The position numbers and the translations under genes are program-made. The notes below the pieces were generated by a model. The model did not search any database. It had not been told where the DNA came from and worked only from the letters and a program-made list of their open reading frames with translations. A DNA stretch of 10,984 nt from Poronia punctata (Eukaryota > Ascomycota > Sordariomycetes > Xylariales > Xylariaceae), in NCBI GenBank assembly GCA_022579005.1, contig MU402013.1:1-10984 (forward strand), read 5' to 3'. Shown here piece after piece: positions 1 to 8,156 of the stretch; position 1 is the stretch's first letter; each line of letters begins with the position of its first letter.

Positions 1-1242
1 TAGTTTTAATTTATTTATTACTTTAATAAGTTATTAGTTTTTTTTTTAAACTACTTAAGCGCTTTTAAGTTATTTACTAACTTTTTTTACTTTAGCAAGC
101 GTTTAGCATATTTTTGCTTTTATAGTAGCTTATACTTTTTATTAGCATAATATTAAATATTTTATTATTTTTTAACTTTTTAATATATTATAACTACGTT
201 ATTAAGCAATATATGCTACTTTATTAAAATCTTTTTTAATTTTTTTTAAAGTTTATATTAATAGTTAAAAGCTAGTTAGCTATTATTTTTTAATAATATA
301 GCGCTTTTAAGTTTTTATACTAATACTTGCTAATAAAAAAAAAAAATTTTAAGTTTTTATTTTTTTATTGCTAAAGCTTATATAACTACTTTTAAAAAGT
401 TTGCTTAAATAGCTTTAAGTTAATGTTTTCTTATTAAATAAACTTTTAAAAGTTGTTAAAAGTAGCTTTATTTTTTAAGTTATTATAATTTAACATATTT
501 TAATAAAAACGCTAATTTATTTAAATATTAAACTTAGCTTATGTTAAAGCTTATATAATTTATATTAAATCTTTATAGCTAGGCTTTTACTAATTATTTT
601 CTTTTATAGCTACAATTTAGTTTTTAATTTTTATAATAATAGCATTTTGCTTTAATTGCTTATAATTATATATAAAAGCTTTAATATTATTTTTATATTA
701 TAGCTTTTTTTGCTTAGTAAGCAGCTAAAATAACTATAAGTTTTAATTTATTATATTAATAATTTAATTTAAAAGATTATTTTTTTAGCTTTTTAAACTT
801 TTATAAAAACTATTATAATAAAAGCTTTTATTAAATAAGCTACTATATAATAGTAGCTTAAAATATAACAAATAGCTTTTACCTTTTTAATTTTTTTAAA
901 AGTTGCTAGCTATTAGCTAATTATTTATTTTAATAAGTAATATATTTTATTTTAAGTTTTTTAGTTTGCTATTAAGTTTTTTGCTTTTTTTATTATATTT
1001 ATTATTACTTTTTTATTTTTAATTATTTATAAATTTAGCTTAACTATTAGCTAGTTTTTTTAGTTTTTATTGCTTATTTTTAGTATTAGGTTTATTAAGC
1101 TTGTTTATATTGTTGCTAATTATTTGCTTAGCAGTTATAAACTATGCTTAGTTTTTAGTTTAAATTTCTTTACTAAATATTATATTACAATTTAAAAATA
1201 TAAAAATAAAAAAGTATAAAAGTTTAAGCAATAAAGTAGTTA
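1..1242 (-). other. RIP-degraded sequence, unidentified
   Basis: The base pattern is the same as in the rest of the window (C only in GpC or ApCpT, stops in all frames), so this is also RIP-altered repeat DNA. From about 1147 down to about 310 one minus-strand frame (codon first bases leaving remainder 1) reads as a plausible charged protein with runs of Lys and Asn that may have been Glu and Asp. Examples are K-P-S-Y-K-D-L-I near 575 and K-L-F-K-Q-T-F near 412. I do not recognise the family and cannot match it to Copia RNase H, which would be expected here. The plus strand between about 1170 and 1400 is A-rich and then turns T-rich, hinting at a boundary near 1150-1200. No RNA gene or promoter is visible. 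Confidence 0.35.
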
Positions 1243-1425
1243 TAAAGTAATATTGCTAGCAATCTTAAAAACTAAGTATATTAAATAACTTTTATTTAGT
1301 TAGCTAAGTAAATAACTAAACTAGCTAAAAAAATTAAAAAAAATATAACTAGCAAAGCTTTAGCTATTAGTTAGCATAGCTTTAGCTAATAAGTAGTTTA
1401 TATGCAAATAGCTTTTTTAGCTAGG
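1243..1425 (-). pseudogene. Copia RNase H connection, downstream of the Gypsy insertion
   Basis: When one CTAGG is kept and the Gypsy element removed, the minus strand continues from 8157 into 1425. From there it reads a Copia-like RT/RNase H connection. 'L-L-G-K-A' is L-L-A-K-A at about 1392-1378. 'L-S-R-F-S-x-x-P-S-x-x-H-x-x-A' is F-S-*-F-S-Y-L-L-S-*-L-N-K-S-Y at 1329-1285, followed by Y-L-V-F-K-I-A-S ('R-Y-L-x-x-T'). The frame is one base off the RT frame on the other side, implying a small indel near the junction. The match is weaker than for RT but is in the position expected. Confidence 0.6.
1421..1425. repeat. Target-site duplication CTAGG, low-coordinate copy
   Basis: CTAGG directly abuts the LTR that starts TGTTGC on the plus strand. 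The same five bases follow the other LTR at 8150-8154. The match runs two bases further (CTAGGTG in both places), but those two bases are the start of this LTR here and host sequence at the other end, so I treat them as chance. Five bases is the usual Ty3/Gypsy duplication length. Confidence 0.85.
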
Positions 1426-1670
1426 TGTTGCAAATAAGTTACAAAGAAGGCAAGGCTTTAAAAGGTAACTTGATTTATTACTAGAAATCTTAAAGTAAAG
1501 AGAAAAAAAAAGAAAAGCTTTTAAGTTCTTATTAAAGGTATAAGCTTATATGTGCACTAAATAGTAGGGCTGCAGCTGTTTATAAGTACAGGCCTTGTAT
1601 TTATTGTTTAAAGGAGGTAATAGCTATAAGCTACCTAGTTAGCTATATTGCTATTAACTAATTTATAACT
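1426..1670 (-). repeat. 3' LTR of the Gypsy element
   Basis: This 245-bp partner of 7906-8149 is in the same orientation. On the element strand it ends GCAACA, so the CA terminus is preserved here. It begins AGTTATA rather than the usual TG. Like the other copy it keeps a GC-richer core (about 1550-1620, including GGGCTGCAGCTG and AAAGGAGG) that has escaped most C>T change. The A-rich tract at about 1494-1516 still carries scattered G residues that are all A in the other copy. Confidence 0.93.
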
Positions 1671-1906
1671 ACTTTTTTTAAAACAAAATAACTTGTTTTA
1701 AAGTATAACCTAGCTTTAAACTAGTATTTTTTAAGTTTTTAATTAATTGCTTTTTAGCTAAAAAAAGATTATTTTAAATATTTACTAATTACTATAATAG
1801 TTAAGGCCTTTATACTATTACGTTATAATATAGTTTTTTTATAATTAACTATATTATATTAACTATATAAAGTACTTTTTTATTATATGTTTTATTTTTG
1901 CATTTT
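1671..1906 (-). other. Gypsy 3' untranslated region with polypurine-like tract
   Basis: This lies between the likely end of pol and the 3' LTR. On the element strand the LTR is preceded by AAAAAAAGT (1679-1671), a purine run in the place where a polypurine tract primes plus-strand DNA synthesis. Guanines of such a tract would be expected to have become A. The adjacency to the 3' LTR, and the lack of any comparable purine run at the other LTR, supports minus-strand orientation. The rest of the interval shows nothing further. Confidence 0.55.
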
Positions 1907-1984
1907 TTAGGTTATACTTATTATAGCTTTATTATTATCTTTATAAAATTTATTAAATTTTTTTTTTTTTGTTGCTTTTAACTA

Positions 1985-2200
1985 TTTAGCAAGCTATATT
2001 AAAAGCTTTGCAGCTTTAAAGTGCTGTTTATAAAAGTTTTTTAGTAATTTTGCGCTATTTTTAAAGTTTTTAGCAAAGTATTATTTTTTATTAGTATTTT
2101 ATTTTTTTTAGTTAACTTTATATTATAGTTTATTATAGTATAGTTTTAATATGCAAATTGTTTTAACTATAAACTTTTTTTTTTTGCTTATAAGTTTAAT
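1985..2200 (-). pseudogene. Chromodomain at the C-terminus of Gypsy integrase
   Basis: Chromodomains bind methylated histone H3 tails and steer chromovirus insertion into heterochromatin. Here an acidic lead (Glu now Lys) is followed by Y-Y-N-K-L-*-Y-K-V-N-* at about 2140-2108, fitting 'x-L-Q-Y-K-V-K-W'. Then Y-F-A-K-N-F-K-N-S-A-K-L-L at about 2084-2044 fits 'W-x-P-A-x-N-L-x-N-A-x-E-L-L'. The tail F-Y-K-Q-H-F at about 2035 matches 'F-H-x-x-x-P' seen after these domains. Aromatic cage tryptophans read as stops. Confidence 0.88.
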
Positions 2201-3480
2201 TGTTTTTTTATTTAAATTTATAGCTTTTTATTTTAGTAATAAGTTATTAAAGTATTTATAAAGCTAGTTTATATAGTACTTATTAGTTGTACGCTATAAG
2301 CATAGTACTTTAAAAATATAAGTATTTTTATTTTAATATAGTATTTAAAATTTTTGCTAGGTTATAAAGTAGTTAAGCTTATTAAAAAGTTAGTTAGTTT
2401 ACTATAATTAACGTTTTTTTAAAATAAATACGTAGTTTTTAATATTAAAATTAAGCTTTTTATAACTTTTATTAGCTTAATTTATTATTTGCTTTTAAGC
2501 TTGTTATAAATGTGCTTTTACTATACAAATATAGTTTTTAATTTTTTAAGCTTTGCCTTAGGCTTTTTTTTATAGTTAAGCTTTTTTTTAAAGTAGGTTT
2601 TTTAATTTTTTTTTTAAGGTTTTATTTTTTTAATTAAAATAAAATAGTATTAAAAACTTTATTTTTACTTTATAAAATAATAAACTTATAAACTTATATA
2701 AAATTATAGCTTATATATAGTTTATTGCTAAGATTTTTTTTAACTAGTTATTTTAGTAGTAGCTAATATAAAAGCATAGCTATTAGTTTAAATATTTGTT
2801 TATAATTTTTGCTTGCTTTATAGTTTTATAATAGCTAGCTAAAGCTAGCGTTTATATAATTTTTAAAATTTTAGCTAGTTTGTTAATAAAAGCAAATATA
2901 AATTAAAGTTTATAGTTTAAAGTAATAGTTATAAGTAAGCTAAAAACTTAAAATAGTTTTTTATAGTATATTTAAGCTACTTATTACGCAGTAACCTTTA
3001 TAGTATAAAGTATAGTTTAAGCTTTTTTGCTTAACTTATTTACTATAACTATTATGTTATTAAACTTATGCTTATTTTTTAATATTTGTTTAAAATTAAT
3101 TATTAAGTATTGCTATATATGCTTAAGTACTAAAAGTAGTATTAGTTTTTTTAGTATTTTATTTTTTAAAACCTTTGCTAGTTTATATTATAAGCAGTTA
3201 GCTATATATTTATTATAATTATTTTTTAACTTAAGCTACTAATATTGTTTTGCTACTAGTTATTTTGTTTTTTTTTTTTTTAAATATATTATTAGCATTT
3301 ATTTATAAGCTTTTTTAATTAGCTTTATATATATATAAAGCAAATCTAGCACTACTAGTTATTTTTTATATATTATTAGCTTATTTTATATAGCTTATAA
3401 GTTATTAGTGCTTTTAGCTTAAGCTTATATTTTTTGCTAATATATTTATATTTTTAAATTATTTTAGTTTTTTTATAATA
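2200..3480 (-). pseudogene. Gypsy integrase with GPY/F-type C-terminal module
   Basis: Integrase inserts element cDNA. The N-terminal zinc-binding region is blurred, but its C-x2-C is visible as TGC (3196) and TAT (3187, Cys to Tyr). The catalytic triad is at AAT 3097 ('I-D-F-K' read I-N-F-K), AAC 2917 ('D-R-G-x-Q-F' read N-Y-K-L-*-F) and AAA 2809 ('G-Q-A-E' read K-Q-A-K). Asp2 and Glu are separated by exactly 35 residues, the D,D-35-E spacing of retroviral integrases, and Asp1 to Asp2 by 59. 'V-D-R-L-S-K' reads V-N-K-L-S-K at 3043. After the core come 'Y-V-F-x-L-K-K-R' near 2427-2401 and 'L-D-Y-P-x-x-x-P-F-x-I' near 2375-2342, the C-terminal module typical of this group. Confidence 0.93.
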
Positions 3481-3661
3481 TTTTATTAATAAGTTAAAAA
3501 CTTATAAAATTTTTTACTTTTTTTTAAAGTTTAAATATAAATATTTTAGTAAGTATTTTATTTATTTACTTAGCTACAAATTTTATTATTATTAGTTTAA
3601 AAAGTATAGCGTACTATTATAACTTTTTTTTAGCCTTTTAAGTAATAACGTTTTTTTACTT

Positions 3662-4140
3662 TCTTAATAAAGCATTAGCTACAACGTTTTTTTTTTTTAG
3701 TTTATATATAACTACAAAGTTATATTTAGCTAATAATATAAACTATTTAGCTTACTATAAGTTAAAATATTATTTTATACTAAAATACTTTAGTGCTTTA
3801 TAGTTTATAATAACTAAAAATAGCTTTTTTTATTAGTATTTAATTAACTTTATACGCTATTTTTTTAACGCTAAAATTATTGCTAACATTTTTTTATTAT
3901 ATATTTTATAATTTAATTTTGCTTTTTTTATTATTTTTAAATAAAACGTAATAAAGTACTACTTATTATTTAAATATAGTTATAATAGTACTTTAGCTAC
4001 TACTTTATTTAATACGTTTATTTTAACTTTTATAAGTAGTTTATAATTATAGTAGCAAAAGAAAAAAGCAAATATTAGCGTTTTTTTTAGTTTTTAAAAT
4101 GCTTTTTTATAGCGTTTATTTTATATAAAAACAGCATTAT
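3662..4140 (-). pseudogene. Gypsy RNase H domain
   Basis: RNase H removes the RNA strand during reverse transcription. All four catalytic positions can be placed in frame: the 'T-D-A-S' Asp is AAC (Asn) at 4018, the 'D-K-E-M-L-A' Glu is AAA (Lys) at 3892, the 'T-D-H-K-A-L' Asp is AAC (Asn) at 3805, and the terminal 'V-A-D-A-L-S-R' Asp is AAT (Asn) at 3676. The surrounding residues M-L-A-I-I-L-A-L and K-K-N-V-V-A are unmutated. Each change is G>A on the coding strand, so every metal ligand has been lost by the same mutation type. Confidence 0.93.
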
Positions 4141-4199
4141 AATAAGTAAGTGCTATTAATAGCTTTGCTTTTTAGCTATATTTTTAAACAAATTTTTAA

Positions 4200-5000
4200 T
4201 AAAAGTTATAAAATTTTAAAAAAAACTATATACTTTTAATAGTTATAAAAGTAGCTTAATTTTAAACTACTTTAATTTTAATAAAGTTAATACTAATACT
4301 ATTAAAGCTTATTATATACTTTAAAAACTTAGTTTAAGTAATATAAAATTTTAATTTTTTTAAGTTAGCTTATAATCCTACGTTTTTTAGTTTTTATAAT
4401 ACTTTTTTTATATATTTTTAATATTTTTCTAATATATTAAAGTATATAAAAATATTATTAATATACGCGTAATAAAAGTAATTTAAGTAATTAAATAATA
4501 TATTATTAATATACTTTTAAAATATAAATAAGCTATTAGTTAAGCTAAATAGTAATACTTTATATTTATAAGCTTTATATTTAGTATAAAATATTATTAG
4601 GTTTTTTATTTTTGTTACTATTTATATTTAGTAAAATGCTTATTATATATTTATTTTTATAAAGATTTTTGCTTTAAAGATTTATAAAAGGGTTTTTTTA
4701 ATTAAAAGCAAAAAGTATTAGTTTTTTTTTGTTAAATTGTTTAACTTTTTATAGTTTATATAAAACTGTAGTCTTTTATAAGGTTTTTAAACAAATAAAA
4801 CTAGTAACGCTTATAATATATTACTTAGTTTTATAAATCTTTTTTATAAGTAGTTAATAAAGTATTTTTATATAGCTTTTAGCTTATTAAAAAATATTTT
4901 ATATAGTAAGCTATATTTTAAGTTATTAAATAACTTTTTATTAAAAAATTTTATAAAGTAATTTATATTAAGTTACTATAAAAAAAGCTTATTTAAATTA
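4200..5000 (-). pseudogene. Gypsy reverse transcriptase domain
   Basis: RT copies element RNA into DNA. Successive RT blocks are all in one frame. 'Y-Y-N-F-F' and 'F-S-K' (about 5027-5000) precede the domain. 'G-P-L-Y'-type S-L-L-Y is near 4905, 'F-I-R-P-S' reads F-I-K-L-S near 4838, 'V-L-F-V-K-K-P' is near 4795, and 'D-Y-R-x-L-N' reads N-Y-K-K-L-N near 4750. 'Y-P-L-P-L-I' reads Y-F-L-L-L-I near 4717, and 'P-F-G-L-T-N-A' reads L-F-S-L-T-N-S near 4550. The catalytic Y-L/I-D-D is Y-I-N-N at 4465-4454: both aspartates are Asn, which abolishes metal binding. The downstream 'G-L-Q-A-N-L-K-K' block and 'F-L-G-F-Y-N-F' at the thumb or connection are also clear. Confidence 0.95.
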
Positions 5001-5499
5001 ACTTTGCTAAAAGTATAAAAAAAGTTATAATATTTTAGTAATATAACTTTTAATGCTTATTATTTTAACTTTTTGCTTTTTTTATTAAAAAATTTCTTTA
5101 CTTTTTATTTTTTAATAATAAAGTTTACTTTTTTTATACTTATTATTTTTACTTAGTCCTTTAAGCAGTTAACGTATACTATATATTAAAATAATAAAAC
5201 TATAAGCAAGCATAACTTAGTATTTAGTTTTTTTTTATACTAAGCTATACTATTTTTTTATATTTAATATAGTTTTTAAGCATTTAATAACTATTTACTA
5301 AGTATTTTTTATATTTGCTTTTTATTATAGTCTTTTTTATTTAAGTTATTTTATTATATAGTTTTTTTTATTTTTTTTATATTTACTTTAATAAGGTTTT
5401 TTTTTAAGTTATTTTATAGTTTAATTAGTTTTTTTATAAGTGCTAGCTAGTATAAGTTATTATTATTTAGCTAGCATATAGTACTTTATAAAAAGTTTT

Positions 5500-5880
5500 T
5501 AAAAAATAAAAAATAATAGTTTTAATAGTTTAATAAGATTTTATATTAACTAAACTATAGTTTTTTTAATATTATAGCATATTATATTTATAAAATAATT
5601 AGTAAAACGTTTTTAAAAGTTTGCTTATTAATATAAAACGTAATTAATAAGATTTTGCAAATATTTTAGTTATTTTTGCTATTAAACTTTATTACTATTT
5701 AATAGTTAAAGTTTATTAGTATTATAAAGTTTAAGTTTATTTTAACTTATTTAGCAAGCTTAGTATTTATAGCTATATATATATTAGCTTTTATATTACT
5801 AAGCATATTATTTATAAGCAAAAAAAATTTATTATTTAATAAAGTATAACTAAATATAAAAGGTTTTTTTTTTATGTATT
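5500..5880 (-). pseudogene. Gypsy protease domain
   Basis: This is the aspartic protease that cleaves Gag-Pol. The active-site D-T/S-G-A reads N-I-K-A at 5797-5786, with the codons AAT ATA AAA GCT explained by G>A and C>T. Ahead is a segment reading F-S-Y-T-L-L-N, like the lead-in 'I-x-C-T-L-x-N-G' of fungal chromovirus proteases. Behind it 'I-N-T-K-L-A-K' matches the usual 'I-D-T-x-L-A'. A later I-I-L-K-K-L-*-F (about 5575-5552) fits the conserved 'I-I-L-G-R-K-W-F' that ends this domain. The family match is by eye and I consider it good. Confidence 0.8.
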
Positions 5881-6087
5881 TATTTATAATATTAGGTTTT
5901 TTATACGTCTTAATATACGTTAAAAATAATACCTTTTTTAAGTAAAAGTTTATTTGCTTTAAAGTTATTTTTTTAACGCCTGTCTAATATCCTTTTTAAT
6001 TTATATCTATTTTTTAAAGTTATATTTATATGCTATAAGTATTGTATAAATTTGTGCTTGCTAGTTTAGGTTGTTTTTTTTTAATAA

Positions 6088-6129
6088 ATAATTATAAAAA
6101 GTATAGCTTTATTTTTTATAGTTAAAATA
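6088..6129 (-). other. CCHC zinc-knuckle of gag, mutated
   Basis: The metal-binding codons at 6129, 6120, 6105 and 6090 (first bases, minus strand) all read TAT. TGT-to-TAT (Cys) and CAT-to-TAT (His) are the expected RIP products, and spacing is exactly C-x2-C-x4-H-x4-C. An AGC codon precedes the His position, consistent with the conserved Gly (GGC). It marks the nucleocapsid and the 3' part of gag. Confidence 0.8.
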
Positions 6130-6506
6130 ACAACCTTTAATAATAAGTATTTTTATTTTTTTAGCAAAAAGCTTAGATTATAATTTAATTACGTTATAAT
6201 TGTTTTTTTTAGCTTTATTATATAAGCCTTTTTTATTGCTTTAAAGTAAAGCAAGTTAAGTATTATTTATTATTAGCTATGCTAGCTTAGTTATATTATT
6301 ATTAATATAAGTATTATTATTAGTTAGCTTTTAAATTATTTTATACTTATTTTTTTATTAAAAAGTATATACTATTTAAGTATAGTATTAAATAAAAAAG
6401 TTAAAGTTTATAGTTATATTAAAGTATTATAACATAGTTTTTTATTATAGTTAAAAAGTTAGCTTATTATAAAATTTTTTTTTTTATTTTATATATAAAA
6501 TATACT

Positions 6507-6525
6507 GTTTGCTTATAAAGCAAAC
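6507..6525. other. Perfect inverted repeat inside gag
   Basis: GTTTGCTT and AAGCAAAC are separated by ATA, giving an 8-bp stem. It falls within the gag reading frame, so it is probably incidental, but it is one of the few palindromes here that include GC pairs. Confidence 0.4.
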
Positions 6526-7149
6526 AAAGCTATTTTTAAAAGTTTAATAATTAACTAGACTTTCTATTTTTAGTTTTTAATACTTAACTTTAATTTACTG
6601 CTTTTTATTAACGTTTTTATATTTGCTTTTTAAGTAGTTTAATAGCTTAGTAAAAATATTAATTACGTTTAAATAGTTATTTTGCAAATAAAGTTATAAG
6701 TTTTTAGCTATAATACCTTTTAAATAAAATTTAATATTAACTATTTTAGCTTTATTATTTATAAACTAGTTTTTATTAGCTTTAAAGCAATTTTTTATAT
6801 ATTATAGCTATACTTTAAAAGTAACTTTATTTTTTTTTTATTATTATAAAATATTAATACTTTAACTTTTGCAAATTTATAAAATATAGCAAAAGTTAAA
6901 AAAGTATTATTATAAAATATAAAATAGTTATATATTAAAAGGTTTACTACTTGCTAGTTTATATTAACAACTTAGGTTTTAAAGCAATTAATTTTATTAT
7001 ATATATTAATTAGCTTTTAAGTAATATGCTTTATAGTTTTATTAGTATTGCTTATATATATTGCTACTATAGCTTGTTTACAAGCTTATTAAAAAAGCTT
7101 TACTTTTTTTTTAAGCGTAGCAACCTTATATAAGCTTAACTTAATTAAG

Positions 7150-7905
7150 TAATAAGCCTAATAAACTAAGTTAAATACTATATTTTTGCTTATAATAAAC
7201 AAAATATATAAGTTATTTACTTATACTTAATAAGCTAATAATATTAAAGTATATATTTTAAATTTTTAAAACGCTACTTTTAAGTAGGTTTTTATAAGGT
7301 TTTTAAACGTACTTAAGTTTATAGTGCTATTAAAGTTAAGTATAGTGTTTTTTTTATTTTTAATTAAAGTAATAAAAAAAAAGCCTAGCTTATTATTTTT
7401 TTTAATATATAGTTTAGCAAAAGCTTTAATTAACTTTTAAGTTTCTTATTAGTACTGCGCTATACTAGTTATATATTAAAACTTTTTAAAAGTTTTTAAA
7501 GCAATTTAGTTATTAAAAATATAAGCTTAGTTAGCTAGTATATTAAGTATTTTTTTATTAAGCCTATAACTTATAGTTTTTATATTTACATTTTAAAATA
7601 AACATAAAACAATAGTAAATTGTTAGCAAGCTTTTATTTAAAAAATCTTGTTTACTTTTAAAATAGTTTTTACAAAGTTGCTATTTATATATAGTATTTT
7701 AGCTAAAGCTTATTGCTTTATAGCTACGCGCATTTTTGCGCGTTTTTTATCTCTTTAAGCTATAATTTTAATATAAAACTAAAGTAGCTAAGTATTAGGT
7801 TTTTAGTAGCTTTACTAATACTATTAAGTTAAATTAAATTTGCAAGCTAAAACTATTTGTATAAGTAGTCTTTAAGCCGTATATTTAATTTATAAACTTT
7901 AAAAT
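7150..7905 (-). other. Gypsy 5' leader and possible gag N-terminus, unresolved
   Basis: This stretch lies between the 5' LTR and the first recognisable gag sequence. I could not fix a gag start codon, because ATG is turned to ATA by RIP and surviving ATGs carry no weight. The bases next to the LTR on the element strand (7905 downwards, ATTTTAAAGTTTATAA) show no recognisable tRNA-complementary primer-binding site, although TGG-type sites would be converted to TAA-like sequence. Apart from the hairpin at 7726-7743 I see no other defined feature. Confidence 0.5.
7726..7743. other. GC-rich perfect hairpin in the Gypsy leader
   Basis: A 7-bp perfect inverted repeat (ACGCGCA / TGCGCGT) surrounds a TTTT loop. 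It has four CpG steps in 18 bases, in a region where CpG is otherwise rare. It lies between the 5' LTR and gag, where retroelement leaders carry packaging, dimerisation or primer-related RNA structure. That role is inference; the structure is directly visible. Confidence 0.6.
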
Positions 7906-8149
7906 TATTGCAAATAAGTTATAAAAAAAGCAAGGCTTTAAAAAGTAACTTAATTTATTACTAAAAATTTTAAAGTAAAAAAAAAAAAAAAAAAAGCTTT
8001 TAAGTTCTTGTTAAAAGTGCAAGCCTATATATGTACTAAATAGTAGGGCTGCAGCTGTTTGCAAGTGCAGGCCTTATATCTACTGTTTAAAGGAGGTAAT
8101 AGCTATAAGCCACCTAGTTAGCTATACTGCCATTAACTAATCTATAACT
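7906..8149 (-). repeat. 5' LTR of the Gypsy element
   Basis: This 244-bp repeat aligns end to end with 1426-1670. I count about 28 differences, all A/G or C/T, plus one base of length difference in an A run (7979-7995 region). On the element strand it starts AGTTATAG and its last bases read GCAATA, the counterpart of GCAACA in the other LTR (a CA-to-TA change). The middle (about 8040-8130) keeps GG, CAG and CTG steps that are almost absent elsewhere in the window, so it is far less mutated than the interior. It is the 5' LTR because coding runs away from it on the minus strand. Confidence 0.93.
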
Positions 8150-8154
8150 CTAGG
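8150..8154. repeat. Target-site duplication CTAGG, high-coordinate copy
   Basis: This is the partner of 1421-1425. Removing the Gypsy element and one CTAGG joins two parts of the same Copia pol, RT to RNase H, which independently supports these as the true insertion edges. Confidence 0.85.
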
Positions 8155-8156
8155 TG

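Larger units (their letters stand above)
1907..5960 (-). pseudogene. pol: Gypsy pol polyprotein (PR-RT-RH-INT-chromodomain), RIP-inactivated
   Basis: One minus-strand frame (codon first bases at positions leaving remainder 1 on division by 3) can be followed without an indel from about 5940 to 1907, roughly 1,350 codons. It carries in order protease, RT, RNase H, integrase and chromodomain, each entered separately. The coding strand is full of TAA and TAG, all of which can come from CAA, CAG, CGA or TGG. Asp and Glu positions of active sites read Asn and Lys, and Pro reads Leu or Phe. The TAA at 1907-1909 could be the original stop or a mutated Gln. The polyprotein would have copied and integrated the element; it cannot now. 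The start is not fixed, since gag lies upstream in another frame and expression by frameshift or a fused product is possible. Confidence 0.93.
5960..7000 (-). pseudogene. gag: Gypsy gag (capsid and nucleocapsid), RIP-inactivated
   Basis: Gag forms the virus-like particle shell and packages element RNA. Read in the minus-strand frame whose codons start at positions divisible by 3, it shows a capsid-like section at about 6960-6430. This includes a Lys-Gly-rich 'LKG..AK' segment near 6660 and a helical stretch with 'DV/NV-N-K-K' near 6605. A nucleocapsid zinc knuckle follows at 6088-6129. There the codons give C-x2-C-x4-H-x4-C if four Tyr (TAT) codons are taken as mutated Cys and His (TGT, CAT) and AGC as Gly. 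The N-terminal limit is uncertain and may extend past 7100; the C-terminal limit near 5960 is approximate. Many in-frame TAA/TAG codons are explained by Gln, Arg or Trp codons. The following pol is in a different frame (-1 relative). Confidence 0.8.
1426..8149 (-). mobile_element. RIP-degraded Ty3/Gypsy chromovirus, full length with both LTRs
   Basis: The element is about 6.7 kb and has two direct repeats of 244-245 bp at its ends. A 5-bp duplication, CTAGG, lies immediately outside each end. The minus strand of the interior can be read, allowing C>T and G>A changes, as gag, protease, RT, RNase H, integrase and chromodomain. This is the domain order of Ty3/Gypsy (Metaviridae), and the terminal chromodomain places it in the chromovirus branch common in fungi. 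The plus strand is T-rich over most of the interior, as expected when an A-rich coding strand is the minus strand. Pol stays in one frame for about 1,300 codons, so decay has been by point changes, not indels. No functional product is expected. Confidence 0.95.

Noticed and set aside
3027..3218. Longest open reading frame, 63 codons on the plus strand
   Set aside because: It lies exactly antisense to the Gypsy integrase core, where the minus strand shows I-N-F-K and V-N-K-L-S-K. Its Leu/Phe/Ile-rich product is the mirror of a Lys/Asn-rich coding strand.
3268..3281. T14 tract, and T13 at 1958-1970, as regulatory or poly(A) signals
   Set aside because: On the coding strand both fall in Lys codon runs of pol that are easily explained as mutated Glu/Lys codons.
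7726..7749. Hairpin followed by a T run as a bacterial intrinsic terminator
   Set aside because: The context is a eukaryotic retrotransposon leader transcribed from the opposite strand, and T runs are everywhere in this DNA.
7886..7905. tRNA primer-binding site next to the 5' LTR
   Set aside because: No match to a tRNA 3' end can be seen. RIP would have erased TGG, so absence is uninformative and I make no call.
1421..8156. Terminal inverted repeats or a CRISPR-like array from the repeated segments
   Set aside because: The 245-bp segments are two direct copies about 6.5 kb apart bounding retroelement genes, which is an LTR pair. There is no spacer-repeat series.
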